Both the position numbers and the translations under genes were made by a program. Shown in pieces: positions 9,261 to 20,659 of a DNA stretch of 64,000 nt (its first letter is position 1; every line of letters starts with the position of its first letter). Origin of the DNA: Adiantum capillus-veneris (taxonomy: Eukaryota; Streptophyta; Polypodiopsida; Polypodiales; Pteridaceae); NCBI GenBank assembly GCA_014529385.2, contig CM043942.1, forward strand, positions 51,094,774-51,158,773. Reading direction: 5' to 3'. The notes beneath the pieces were generated by a model. That model searched no databases and was not told the DNA's origin. It saw only the letters and a program-made list of their open reading frames with translations.

Positions 9261-10217
9261 TGTTGGACGGGAGAGACTCACACACCCATGAAGTGCATAC
9301 AAACACTACCTAGATCAACATAATGTCAATCGAGGACACAGATGACACGATAGGCACACAGAGGAAATCTCTTAAGCTTGTCAGGCTGAGACCATCCTAC
9401 ACATACAACACTCAGGAAGGCCAACTAAACCACAATCAAGAACCTCACTGCTCTCAACTACACCACCTAGCCACATACACACATGCGGAAGGTAACTCAC
9501 CTAATCATGCCAGATTCATACGAAACTTAAGGAACACTATCCCCTCACTAGGATACACCTGTCCATAAGCTTCTACACTCAAAACCCTCACTCTAAACCC
9601 ATCTGTGGAGAACGCGTAGGATGACAGAGCCGAATTTTAAAAGTGCCCGAAACTGAAATTTATGAGTACCTATGCGTAGCTTATGTCGCCACGATTCTAT
9701 AGACTACTAGCACACAAAAAACAGACATCGTTTGATACACTTACGGCCACAAATAGCTAGTAGATACGTCGGCGTGTGCGCTTCGTCTCGCGTGGAATGC
9801 TTGGCGTTGTCGCGTAGCTCTCCTCGAGCCTACCGCAATGGTGCAATCGGATCTCCAATGTGTTGAGCGAGCCGGGCGTAACGGGAGGATGAAGCTCACA
9901 CTCACTCTCTTTCTCTCTCACACACAGTAGACGGCAGCGCTAAAACTTTGATTATGATTAAAGTCCTTTTACAAAATGACCTAGGTACCTTATATACTAA
10001 GGCTACCTTAGGTTTAACCAAAAATGGGGTTGAAAGGGTCAAATGGCTTTGTATTTACAATCTTGAAGTGCCATTGCACTCCGGCTTCTGAAACTAGAAT
10101 AACTACTCATTACAAATGACGTTTATAGCCATAATCCGCAGCATTTCATAACTCGCAAAAGATAAGACTTTGGTACGAAACTTGAGTTATGTTGTGTTGT
10201 TGACCCAGCGGTCAACA
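9261..10217 (-). repeat. Element I 5' LTR, complete (957 bp)
   Basis: In element orientation it begins TGTTGACC and ends CCAACA, followed by the primer binding site. Its first 20 bases form an inverted repeat (TGTTGACC, four-base loop, GGTCAACA; 10198-10217). It contains a short CT/CA run near 9897-9927 and two weak traces of the leader palindrome. It should hold the promoter and polyadenylation signals, but I cannot place a TATA box with confidence. Confidence 0.88.
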
Positions 10218-10222
10218 CTTGG
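10218..10222. repeat. Target site duplication of element I, right copy (CTTGG)
   Basis: Exact match to 392-396, directly after the CA terminus of element I. It fixes both borders of the insertion. Confidence 0.93.
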
Positions 10223-10452
10223 GTAGGGTTCCCACCTCAAGGTTATTCCTACCTTGCCTAAGATCCTAGGTAATAACTTTTAACACTAACCTTTGGAGGT
10301 CTTGAATGAAGCTAACCCTAAGGTCTTTTGAGCTCCATTATGTGCACATGTCTATATTCTACCTCTTGTTCCCATTGATCTCTGCAATATTAAATGATCA
10401 GTTTAATATGAGAAAGTCTTTTTGAAATAGGTAGATATTACATTTTATGACA
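10218..10452 (-). repeat. Element II LTR, inner part
   Basis: This continues the LTR broken at 396: GTTCCCACCTCAAGG, then 'tttaacactaacctttggaggt' type sequence, ending TTTTATGACA at 10452. It matches 38690-38967 and 45710-45983. The end TGACA is the reverse complement of the family A LTR start TGTCA. Confidence 0.88.
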
Positions 10453-10547
10453 TTACCTCTCTCTTGAAACCATAGTCGTCCTGGACTATGAGGTAGAGAA
10501 GATAAAGTCTTAGTCATTAGTCTACATTTCTTAGCGGATAGGCCATC
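10453..10547 (-). other. Element II 3' tail with deletion of the chromodomain segment
   Basis: From the LTR the sequence follows element VI (CTCTCTTGAAACCATAGTCGTCC to CTTAGCGGATAGG). At about 10545 it jumps into the integrase C-terminus. Compared with VI (40099-40349) and IV (34091-34303), the chromodomain-coding part and the 3' untranslated region are missing. The purine-rich stretch next to the LTR would be the polypurine tract. Confidence 0.65.
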
Positions 10548-11440
10548 TCATTGGTTCGGTTTAAGATTTGGAAAGGACCATTGTATCTTTTTGATAATTT
10601 AGCATAATACTTTTGATAACGCGTAAGATTTTTGCTCGTAGTTTGCCTCAATTGAGCCTTGGGAAACTTGAGTAGGACCCAATCATTTTTCTTGAAGGCT
10701 AAGTCCCATCTGTGCTTGTCAATAGCAGCGTTTTTCCTTTGTTGGGAGATGGATATAGCCTCAATCTTTTGAAAATATTCTTGTAGGTCTCGGCTATACT
10801 CATCACCGCGAAGATCTTCCCATGTACCTTAAGTAGCAAGGGACTTTTTGGTCTTTCGTCAATGATCTCAAAAGGAGTCTTCCCTGTATATAGTGTTATT
10901 GTACGCATACTCTATAAGGGGTAGGTACCTCTCCCATTGGGAACGTTGATCTACTTCCGTAACATAGGTCTTGAGTAGATCTAGAATCGTGAGGTTAGCT
11001 ATTTCACTTTGGCCATCCGTTTGTGGGTGATAGACTGAAGAGAAATCTAGCCTTGTAACTAGATTCTCAAAGAGACCCTTCCAAAAATTATTGGTCATTT
11101 GAGGATATCTATCCGACACGATTGATGTTGGCAAGCCATGGTGTTTGAAAATTTGGGCTATAAAGAGGTTTGCCATTTGGTGCGCCTTAATAGTCTTTTT
11201 GACAAGTATAAAGTGTGTTTGTTTGCTAAACCTGTCGACTATTGTCCATATTTGCATATTCCCATGGATAGGCTTGGGTAATCCAAAGATAAAATCCATG
11301 GATATACTCTCCCATGGTGAATTAGGGATTGGTAATGGCTGGAGTACCCCAGGTTGCTTCCCTATATCATACTTTGTCTTTTGGCATACGATGCATTTTC
11401 AAACATACTCTTGTATGTCTACTTTTATGGTAGGCCAATA
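10548..11440 (-). pseudogene. Integrase core and C-terminus (element II)
   Basis: Frames 11299-10868 and 10908-10699 plus untracked sequence to 10548. The catalytic aspartates and glutamate can be placed: D in MDFIFGLPKP, D in IVSDRYPQMTNNFW and E in TDGQSEIANL. The C-terminal part includes KSPLLLKVHGKIF and, further down, a decayed GPF-type motif. Frames change near 10890 and beyond. It would integrate element cDNA. It is a pseudogene because the frame is broken and the chromodomain is deleted. Confidence 0.75.
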
Positions 11441-11458
11441 GAAGTATGTTTCTACTTC

Positions 11459-12145
11459 TCAAAGAGTAGGTTTGCCTCTATGCCCCGCAAAGGGAGGAGC
11501 ATGGGATTCATACATTACTTTGTCATGAAGAGAGTGAGTAACACATAGCCTATTGCCATGGAGAAGGTAACCATCCTGCAAGGTGAATGGTTCTTCTTTC
11601 TTCCCTAAGGCAAGGGATGAAATTACATCCTTCAAATCGGGGTCAATAGCATACTCATCTATCATGGAAGATAGATCATTGTCAGTTGCTATGGACACCG
11701 CATTTCCCCTTGGTCATCATGATAGTGCATCGGCCACTTGATTGTGCTTGTGAGCAATATGAAAATTGAATTGTGAAAGAAAATTTTCCCACCTCATTTG
11801 TTTGTCGGAGAGCTTGGTTTGCGTCATGAAGTACTTAAGACTTTGGTGATCCGTTAGTAGGATCCCCAAAAGATAGTGCTTCCATGTGTCAAGGGCATGT
11901 ATGACAGCTAGCAACTCCTTTTCGTAGATGCCCAATACTCGCTCATCGGAATCGAGTCTTCGACTCTCATATGCTATGGCATGCCCTTCTTGAAGCAAGA
12001 CTGCTCCAAGGCAATCTCCACAAGCATCACATTGGACCTCACATGGTTTTGAGAGATCCGGCAATGTAAGCACAGGTTGAAAAGTAAATTTTTCTTTAAG
12101 CTTCTCAAAAGCATTTTTTTCTTTGGCAATCCATATACTTAACAT
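11459..12145 (-). pseudogene. RNase H and integrase zinc-binding region (element II)
   Basis: Frame 12145-11717 has the RNase H segments FEKLKEKFTFQPVLTLPD, VQCDACGDCLGAVLLQE, and the downstream YFMTQTKLSDKQMRW and KHNQVADALS. Frame 11698-11459 continues with DGYLLHGNRLCVTHSL and the first His of the integrase HHCC motif (YESHAPPFAGHRG). The Cys pair (about 11380-11450) is damaged. Stops separate the pieces. Confidence 0.75.
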
Positions 12146-12146
12146 T

Positions 12147-12765
12147 CTACTTTGTCAAGTCATGTAATGGTCTTGCTATTTGTGAGAATATAGCTATGAA
12201 GCATCTATAGTATGCACACATACCAATAAAGCTTTGTAGCTCCTGTAGATTCCTTGGGTTATGCCATCCTTTTATTACCTCTAACTTGGTTGGATCCATA
12301 CAGATACCATCTTGCGAGATAATGTGACTTAAGTATTGAATCTCTTGAAGGAAAAATTCACTCTTCTTTTGATTAATGACAAGTTTATTCTCCCTCAATG
12401 CTTGAAAAATTACCTAGAGATGTTGCTTATGCTCCTCAATAGATTTGGAGTAGATGATGATATCATCGCAGTAAACTTGCGGCAGGGTCTGAAGATTTTC
12501 TCCATTAAGCAGTTGAATGTGTCTAGAGAATTTGTCAAGCCAAAAGGCATGACAAGGTATTCATATAAAGACCAACATTGTGTGAATGTGGTCTTTACGA
12601 TATCTTCATTCACTATCCTTATTTGATGATAGCCACTTTTAAGGTCAATCCTACTAAAGTAGGTCAATCCTTGTAGCTTATCAAACAGATCTTCTACCCA
12701 CAGTACAAGAAATCTTACTTTAATAGTGATCTAGTTTAGTGCTCTGTCACATTAGCAAAAATATG
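12147..12765 (-). pseudogene. Reverse transcriptase, N-terminally truncated (element II)
   Basis: Frames 12667-12410 and 12398-12147 show the palm motifs [28 protein letters not shown] and the region DDIIIYS-like at about 12450. The following frame gives FLQEIQYLSHIISQDGI and LQSFIGMCAYYRCF. Similarity to elements IV and VI fades at about 12760, in the segment preceding RT motif 2. A foreign block begins there. The protein cannot be functional. Confidence 0.75.
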
Positions 12766-13453
12766 AACCCCAAAAGGGCCTTGTAAGGATCCCTAATTTT
12801 AAGGGATTAGGGCAAAAAAATGTGTGTGATTTAGGAGAGAAGAGCATTCAATGAGGGTTTTCTCATAGGATTTTTTTAGGGTTGTCATAGGCTTTTTGTA
12901 GGCTGAAATAGAGCCTGGGGGGGTATTAGGTACATTCTCTCTCTACCCAAAAGAGTGGTGGCCGTTATGACAATAACTACCCTACCCCCTTTCTTTTGCC
13001 ACATCATCAAGGGCGTCCATAACCCCCGCCCTTTTTCAAGAAAAATTCAAATAAACCTCATTTTTACTCAAAACTTCTCCCCAACCTATATGCATACCCA
13101 AAAATCAAATTTTTCTCTCAAAATCTCATTGCTAGACCTGAAATATGTCAAACTTTCCACCTTTTCTCAGTTCCCTCCAAAATCACTCCCCTCTCTCACA
13201 CTCCTCTCCCTCTCTCTTCTCTCTTCTATTTTTCATCACAAACTCTTTCTCCTTCCCTCTCCTTGTTGCAGGTCCACTCCATAGCTCTACTGCTCTCCAC
13301 TCTCCATCCCATAGCTCTCCTCTCCACTCCGTAGCTCTGCAGCTCTCCATTCCATAGTTGTCCACTCCATAGCTCTCCTCTCCACTCTGTATCTCTGTTG
13401 TAGCTCTTCATACCATAGCTCTCTTGCTTGATGCCAACTTTATCCCCCTTTCC
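12766..13453. other. Foreign block in element II, left non-coding part
   Basis: There is no similarity to family A here. It is AT-rich at first, then strongly pyrimidine-rich from about 13160. Bases 13265-13435 are a degenerate minisatellite of CTCCACTCCATAGCTCT units. A pyrimidine-rich tract just before the ATG at 13454 could be a 5' untranslated region of the gene-like sequence that follows. This is inference. Confidence 0.5.
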
Positions 13454-14650
13454 ATGGAGCTAAGTGACATTACAAACCTCCCATCCGCAGCAAGATCTCC
13501 AAGTTCAAAAATGGTGTCTCTACATGTTCGACTGCCAAAGGACTTCGCACCCTTAAAACGTCAATACTTGTAAATTGCACAACAACACCATGATACATGT
13601 CACACCAATGTGGACCTTTGGGTGCATGGTTGCCTCTACCCTAATGATCAATGTGTATTCAACATTCAATAGCCTTGCTTATTCTTACAATATGTAGAGA
13701 GGGGAGCAAGGTCTTCTTGGTGGACACTGCAAGTGATTGTTGACTATTGGAGCTAATAGCACACAATGGTCTTTGCATCAATGCCAACTTCTTTCCCATA
13801 CCACTAGTGGATTGCGCGAAAGGATCATTCATGCAGAGGAGGAAGTGCAAACTGCTAAGCTACACGTGGAAGAGAAAAATGCTAAGATTACAAAGCTTAA
13901 AGATAAGATCCTGCATCTTAAAAAGACGCCCTTAGGTGCAAGGAAACATAAGAGGAGCTTCTCATCCATAGAGACTTTAGCCCCTGAAGGCGGTGCTCAA
14001 AAAATAAGGGTTACAGCTACAAGTTGCATTTTGCTATGCTCCAATACATACTTTAAATTTCTTCTGTGGTAATGTTTTGTCCCTTCTTCTAGGAATTTTA
14101 TCCAAGAGTTGTGTGGCCACATCCAAGAGGATCGCATCCATTTGTTGAGTTTGTGCCTCAAGAAATCAGATGTCGTAGCCCGTTTACAAGCACCAAATAT
14201 AGAACATTCTATTTCCTTGTCAATGAGGAGCCCTCCTTGGAGGAGATGGAGATCCCGCATCTGGCAATGGGTAGGGTGCTGCCAAATAGTAAAGATCCCA
14301 CGCCCGCCCCTATAGATGTCCAGAGTGAGCAAAGATTGCAAGCCGTCAAATATACCCACTTCTTGGAAGGGGAAATTGCAGTGAGAGAGCATATTTCTGG
14401 CACCTTCGAGGTGCCTGACCTCAACAATTGTGACCCAGCTGCAATACCCAAAGTGGAGATCAACCGCCTAAACAACATAATGATTGAAGATGAAGAGTAT
14501 CTATTCTTGTATGATCTGGAAAAGGCTTTTGGTGAGCGGTTAGATGAGTGCTTAAGCCTTATATGCACAAAGATGGAGTTCCCTCTTGATCCTGCACCAA
14601 AACATACAGATGACAAGTTGCTTCCATTAAGGGACTCTGTCATAGCATAG
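13454..14650 (+). pseudogene. Gene-like sequence of unknown function, probable pseudogene
   Basis: An ATG at 13454 opens a short frame (MELSDITNLPSAARSP...) ending in a stop near 13570. Further on, 13800-14006 encodes a coiled-coil segment (ERIIHAEEEVQTAKLHVEEK, then a basic K-H-K-R region). A stretch at 14007-14092 ends TTCTTCTAG and looks like a short intron. The frame then continues as EFYPRVVWPHPRGSHPF to a stop at 14648, with 179 residues counted from the internal ATG at 14111. I do not recognise the family. Stops upstream suggest a captured and decayed host gene fragment inside element II. Confidence 0.4.
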
Positions 14651-14766
14651 TAAAGTCACGAATGAGGAGTTTGTTGCAATAGAAGCAGGATTGTTGCCAA
14701 CCAAACTCCTATCCGCCCTGACTTGTCTGGTTCGCACAATCCCCGCACAGTTTATGAGAGCAAATC

Positions 14767-15717
14767 CTATATCAACCTTGAAGCCACACCAAGTATGGAT
14801 GATGAGGATAACGCCTCGCATGAAATAAGGCCTCGTTCATGAGAGTAATACTCATCCTTTCTAGTCTTTGTTTCTTCACAATTTGACACTCGTCTAGCTA
14901 GAGCACACACGTCAACTTTGATCCTAGCGCTACAAAATGTCAAAAATAACATATGAAAAACCATAATTTGGAAAAAAAAACTGACTACGCATTGTTGTAG
15001 CCTCATCATTAGGTGGTACACCATAAAAATGTACCATTGCCATTTGAAGCTTTCTCAAATCAACAAAAATATTATTTGACATTGAGTAAGGAAATCCCTT
15101 GTCCACTCTGTCTGCACCGACGCTTGCATTGGTATGTTTTCTTACTCCTTTTGACCTCTTGGTAAAGGTGGATGAAGACATTATCTCCTCTATGTGCAAA
15201 TAGCCCCCTATTCGAAAGTACACATCCTAGTTCAAAGCCTTCTTAGCAAGATTGACCTTAAATGGTATAGGAAAAACATTCTCAGTAATTCCTCTTTCCC
15301 TTAAAGCATCCTTAAGGAGACCATATAAGGCAACGTAGCCCTTAGTACTAATTCCCACTTCATCACAAGTGGCAATGTTGGACAAGAAAGATTGCCCAAT
15401 TTTGTGCTTCTTGAAGGAGTCTGCAACTTCCTTTGTCACTTGGAGGAAGTGGTTTGCCTCTTTTGCAATCACCTCAAGCAGGCTAGTCTCTTTGAAAATG
15501 CAGTGTCCCCCTTGTGGATGTAGCAAAGCAGGTCACATGGCAACCACAACATGCTGTTGTCTTCAAAGCTCACAACATACTTGAGTATGTTCACATGCAT
15601 ATACTCAATGATGGTGTGAAAAGTGTCATTGTGGAGTTGCATAGGTTTTTGTAAATCGATTGTGCAAGTGAAGAAGCCGTGAAGATCATTGCGTCCAACG
15701 TATTTGGTTTCCTCTAG
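14767..15717 (-). pseudogene. Gene-like minus-strand frames of unknown function
   Basis: Overlapping frames appear to be pieces of one protein: about 15717-15500 (LHGFFTCTIDLQKPMQ, YMHVNILKYVVSFEDN), 15526-15227 (EVIAKEANHFLQVTKEVADS, ALRERGITENVFPIP) and 15223-14930 (SMSNNIFVDLRKLQMAMVHF). A frameshift near 15500 and a stop at 15227 separate them. The residue composition looks like a real globular protein, not an antisense shadow. I cannot assign a family. It lies within the foreign block of element II. Confidence 0.4.
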
Positions 15718-16447
<730 letters not shown>

Positions 16448-16691
16448 CTAACTGACTTTGTGCCGATTGAGACGAAAATAGGCATCTTTGATATCTTCAT
16501 AGCCCAAGATAATCAAGTGTTCTCGTATGTTGGAGAGAATCCAATGGTCATTGACATGCACAATCTCAAAAACACCATTTGACAAAGTAATGGGTATGTC
16601 AAATGTCACAAAATCAGCAACACTGGATTGTAGGGTATCCACTTTCCACTCTTACACATCCAATGCTCATAGTGGAAGCGTAGGTACAAAT
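16448..16691 (-). pseudogene. Short unknown minus-strand frame at the right edge of the foreign block
   Basis: Frame 16642-16448 encodes 64 residues (VTFDIPITLSNGVFEIVHV, HLIILGYEDIKDAYFRLN). The element II gag-protease sequence ends at about 16692 (after LILFEP) and this unrelated frame follows. It may be a further exon or piece of the minus-strand sequence at 14767-15717, but no connection can be shown. Function unknown. Confidence 0.3.
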
Positions 16692-17450
16692 TAGTGGCTC
16701 AAAAAGGATAAGGGCATCATGCTCTCTCACCCTTTCCCCAAGCATAGGAGAGAGAGGATCCTTTGCAATGGGTGTCCTCTTTTGGAGCTTCAACCATGGA
16801 AGCTCTAGGAGTGTCATTGCATATAGTTCTTTTGGGGCAAGAACGATAGCCATGTCCTTGCTCCTCACACTTAAAGCATTTATGGTCTTTGCAAAAGGCC
16901 TCTAACTCTTCAGGAAAGAGTTTATTTTTACGTTTTTAAACTCCTTTCTCCTTTGCCTTGTTATTGTTGTTGTTGGTGGTGGTGGTGTTGCCTTGGGAAG
17001 AGTTTTGAGCAGTGTTCTTTCCTTTAGATTCATTTCGGTCTTTGTTTTCCATGGGCTTAGTATTCCTTCTAGCCCCTTGTTGGAAATTGATCCTTGAAGC
17101 AAACATAGTGTGGTGGATGACTTCGGTGATAGTACTAGACCGTTGTGAGTTGACATACTCGGCCATTTCTTCAGGTAATCCCGCACAAAATTCTTGCTTT
17201 TGCTCGACAAAGTCTATCTTTTGAAACATTGCAGCTTTGAGATGTAAATCCCAAAATTTGTCCACATACTTGTGGATAGACTCATTGAAAGTAGCTTCAA
17301 ACTTTGCCATTCAATGAGCACTTTGTCCTTGGCATCGCTTGCAAGGAATTGCTTCATTATGGAAACTCGCAGAGTTTTCCATGTTCTTGGGGCTTTGCCA
17401 TTCTCGCGGAGACTAGTCCACCATTGACGAGCAGATTTTTGAAAGTGATT
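16692..17450 (-). pseudogene. Partial Gag of element II
   Basis: Frames 17474-17214, 17310-16936, 17210-16902 and 16868-16692 match element IV Gag: HFQKSARQWW, PRTWKTLRVSIMKQFL, IHKYVDKFWDLHLKA, EEMAEYVNSQRSSTITEVIH. The next part is Asn/Thr-rich (TTTTNNNNNKAKEK), then a knuckle region at about 16840-16890 (KCFKCEEQGHGY, with G changed to E). The frame ends in the protease start LILFEP, where the catalytic Asp is Glu. Several frameshifts are present. Confidence 0.8.
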
Positions 17451-17474
17451 CTTCACAAAGAGGATCAAGGGCAT

Positions 17475-17729
17475 TTAAAATTACCTTGACATATCTTTAC
17501 AACAATGCCCATGGTGTCAAAATCTATGAAGATTCACTGGATAGGACTTGTGTTAAGATAGAGGACACACAAACCAACTTCCAAGCGAAACCCATGGTAA
17601 ATTACCAAGGATATCGATACGTAGGTAGGGACGGGGCTATGTACTTAGCCATGGACAAGCCTAACGAGGTCAACAACATGGGAAGATTGGTTTCCAAGAG
17701 GCGTGCAATGGACATTACTCCAATACATC
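17475..17729 (+). pseudogene. Foreign Ty3-type gag fragment, left part
   Basis: A plus-strand open frame (GVKIYEDSLDRTCVKIEDTQ, RYVGRDGAMYLAMDKPNEV) runs into the left border of element III. It continues after that element at 26572. The N-terminal Gag assignment rests on the capsid-like segment found in the right part (27190-27280). It is unrelated in sequence to family A Gag. Confidence 0.45.
17725..17729. repeat. Target site duplication of element III, left copy (ACATC)
   Basis: ACATC precedes the TGTGCGCTCC terminus at 17730 and recurs at 26567-26571 directly after the other LTR. Confidence 0.92.
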
Positions 17730-17972
17730 TGTGCGCTCCTTGCCGCACTGTCGAAGCAAGGGACTTGCCAATACACCGTGTGCGAGCCACAAATGGCTCC
17801 AAGCACACAACAAGCCTAAACTAGCAAGTTCAAGAGAGCAAAGGGTGTGTCACTCACCGCTCTACGCTCGCCTTCGTGGTGGATTCCTCGCCGCGATGAA
17901 GAAGAAGCTGCAGTCGTGCCGCGCTCAACCGCTTCGCCGTCGTCGTGCCTTCGTAATGCTCGATCGCACACA

Positions 17973-18024
<52 letters not shown>

Positions 18025-18319
18025 TAAGGAGGTCAAGAAGAAGAAGATGGAGATGGAGATGGAGCAAGAGCACTCTTCTATTGCACAAATGAGAGAATGA
18101 GTTAAAATTAGGTTTAGTTGGCTTTTATATGAGCTCACCCCATTCACACTTGGGCGCCCATGCTTAGCCAACTAATCCCTTGAATGTCCCAGTTAGAGTG
18201 CGCCTCTCATCGGGGATCACTCTTACCCTTTTCCTATTGGTCCGACAATCCCGGTACCTGACTCTAAATAATACAACGTTTATAGATCATAGGGTGTCCG
18301 TGTGCCGTGAGGGTTAACA
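17730..18319 (-). repeat. Element III 3' LTR (590 bp)
   Basis: On the minus strand it starts TGTTAACCCTCACGG and ends GGAGCGCACA. It matches the right LTR over its length, apart from shorter CT/CA microsatellites (17977-18024 here; 26181-26274 in the other) and a few substitutions. Confidence 0.92.
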
Positions 18320-18331
18320 TGCCCCCCTTCC
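18320..18331 (-). other. Polypurine tract of element III
   Basis: On the minus strand AGGAAGGGGGGCA directly precedes the LTR start TGTTAACC. Such a tract primes plus-strand DNA synthesis. Confidence 0.75.
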
Positions 18332-19955
18332 TGATGTAGATTCCGTCCTCGGAAGCTATTGAGTTGAAGCTGGTTCGTCGAGGTGGAAGAGCATTTGAGA
18401 TGAATGTCCTTAGCCTTCTTCAGTCACTGCAAAATCAAACAACATTGGCACAGTAATGGCATTCTCTTAAAAAGCATATGCAGTTTTAGGTAGACACATT
18501 GATTGGTAAAAAAAATTCAAACAATTTGTTAGCAATGAACATTAAATTGCAATGTAATCAAATGCATAAACAGATGTAAAGGTAAAAAATTAAACAAGCC
18601 TGGGGTCGCTAATTTGACGGTCAAAAGGCACTAGAGATCGAATATTAATACCATGGGTAAGCTTCTTAATTATCTGTGGTCAATTAAGTTGTTTAATCGC
18701 GAGAGCCAAGTATTCATGTTCGAGGGCTGACTAGAGGCTATATCTAGAAGACCTTGTAGTTAAGCTACCATAAAAGGAATTTCTCATGAAATCATCTCCT
18801 GACTGATTACTTTTTCGTTGACCCCCCAAAGTCTTTTCACATTGATTCAATTATGATGTGTGTGCTTATTTTGTATGCCTTGGGTTTTTTGCTTTTCAAG
18901 GAAAAGCGCCCACACTGGGAACCTCTAGGGCTCTAGTACCATAGGCGATACATGTGAGTGAAGTACCATTTAAGCAGGGATTTCTCTTCCAGCTTAAAAT
19001 TTTACATTGTGGCACTTTGATTTTTTGTTTGTTCATTTTCAGCATTTTAATTTTGTAACTTTGGGGGGTCATATAGCACTGTTACCCTCCCCAGGCTCAT
19101 CACATTAGTAAACTCCCTTTATAATGCTTAAGCTAAAGGTCACTAGGGTTAAGCCCACTAGAAAGCCCTAGTACATTTCATACAATGCTGCCTAAATCGG
19201 ATTAAGAACCTAAGTAACCATTGCTTATTAGGAAGGCATTCCCCATGGTATTAAGAGAATATCTCTAACACCTAGCTTGGTCAAACTAGCTTAGTCGGAC
19301 TGCTTGATTTTTACACCTAGACAAGTGATTATGACAAAACATTACATTGAATTAAATGTTTGATACTACGCCAATGCGCTGAATATTATGCTACCAATCA
19401 CAATCAAAGCAGACAATCATAGATGCAAAAAGATAAGGGCAATGCTAATGGACATAAAACACCTGTTTGTGTGATGGTCACGCTTGATTTGAAGTGTGAA
19501 CGAGAGAAAGATTCCATGAAGGTCCAAATCCTATCAATAGCAACACGCTCCTGTACACACTAGGAAACAAAAGGAATACCTCCAGGAGGCACATTAGTGG
19601 AAAAAGAGAACTTCGCTAATCACTCAACTCTAAAACAGAAACACTCCTATCGTACTAATCTTACCTACCCTCCATCACTCAAGTGATGAGGATCAAATGT
19701 GTTTTATGGCATAGGTTTCTGTTTCACTGTACCAATGTGACATGTGTAGGTCTGAGTCAATGTTTTGACTTTTAATGTGCATACTCGTTTGCTAATTGCT
19801 CTTGCTCTTTATTTTTTATTTTTTGTTTTGTATGAGTATAAGGCTTTATATGTACATTCCCTAAGATTAGGAGATATAGAGGTCAGGGAGAAAGGTTGAG
19901 AGGGAAACAAATGAATGATGACAGTCAGCAAACACTCCCCCCTTCCTTGGGTAGA
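18332..19955 (-). other. Element III 3' non-coding tail
   Basis: This is 1.6 kb with no open frame of note on either strand and no RT or integrase similarity. It is AT-rich. A corresponding tail follows the W-[IV]-P-K frame in element I (520-1916). It occupies the place where pol lies in autonomous elements. Confidence 0.7.
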
Positions 19956-20625
19956 TCATACCGTTTGAAATGAGCTTGTCACCCTTTGAAACCAATTGTT
20001 CCAGTTGGTAATAGGTGAGGATTTTTGCCAGTAGTTTTCTATTACCCTAGGTGCCTCGTCAAGTTGCAAGGGTGGTAAGGTACTCTCCCAGGATCGAACT
20101 TGAAGTGGTTCATCAGGTGATTCTTGAACACTGGGAGGTGTGGATTCTTTTGTAGCTTCATGGAGGTCCACTACTATGGATGGAGGCTGTGTAGAAGCTT
20201 TTACCTCTATGGATGTATTACATGAGGAGCTAGAATCTTCATGGGACTCCCCCCTTCCTGAGCTAGGTGGAACAAATCGTTCTTTCTTTGGTACCCAAAC
20301 TAGCTCGGGAGCGGGTGTAGCATTCTGTGATTTTTTTCTTTCCACGATCATTGATTCGTTTTGGAGCTACGGGATTGGGCTCACTTGGGTCAGGTGATAG
20401 GTAAGAGCACAATCTACGTTTTGGCACCCAGATTTGATCATTTCCTTGATAGTAGCCTTGGGCTTCCAATAGTCGTTTAGGGATCCATCGCAACATTTGC
20501 TTACTTTTCTTGGAGCGAGTGGTACGTTTCTTACAAGGCTTCTGTTTTTTAGCACTAGCTATGGTCACTAAAGAAGCTTTAGGGACCCACTTGTATGTTT
20601 TCTTCTCGTTACATTAGGATGAGTC
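19956..20625 (-). CDS. Basic protein with W-[IV]-P-K motifs (element III)
   Basis: Frames starting near 20625 and running through 20568-20263 and 20351-19956 contain four motifs: KWVPKASL at about 20590, RWIPKRLL, IWVPKRRL and VWVPKKER. Between them are Lys/Arg-rich stretches (KKQKPCKKRTTRSKKSKQ). The C-terminal half is Ser/Pro-rich and acidic. There is a frame change at about 20300, so this copy is damaged. The position directly after the protease is the same as in element I. No homologous enzyme family is recognised. Confidence 0.6.
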
Positions 20626-20659
20626 TTGTCGGAAGCGATATGCATTGCTTGTAGCATAT

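Larger units (their letters stand above)
397..10217 (-). mobile_element. Element I: gag-protease LTR element without RT, nested in element II LTR
   Basis: The element is bounded by TG...CA ends and a CTTGG target duplication. In its own (minus) orientation the order is: 5' LTR 10217-9261, primer binding site 9259-9241, a non-coding leader of about 2.3 kb with a palindrome array, gag frames 6877-4309, linker 4212-3790, aspartic protease 3823-3226, a W-[IV]-P-K repeat frame 2804-1917, a 1.4 kb tail, and a 3' LTR reduced to 123 bp. No RT, RNase H or integrase motif is visible on either strand, so it is probably non-autonomous. Several frameshifts show that it has decayed. The primer site and protease resemble those of element III. 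Confidence 0.85.

Noticed and set aside
13183-13411. Minus-strand frames rich in ELWSGE-type repeats
   Set aside because: They translate the pyrimidine-rich minisatellite at 13265-13435.
18332-19955. Hidden RT in the tail of element III
   Set aside because: I looked on both strands for the RT palm and catalytic motifs and for integrase D-D-E patterns and saw none. No frame over 60 residues is present.
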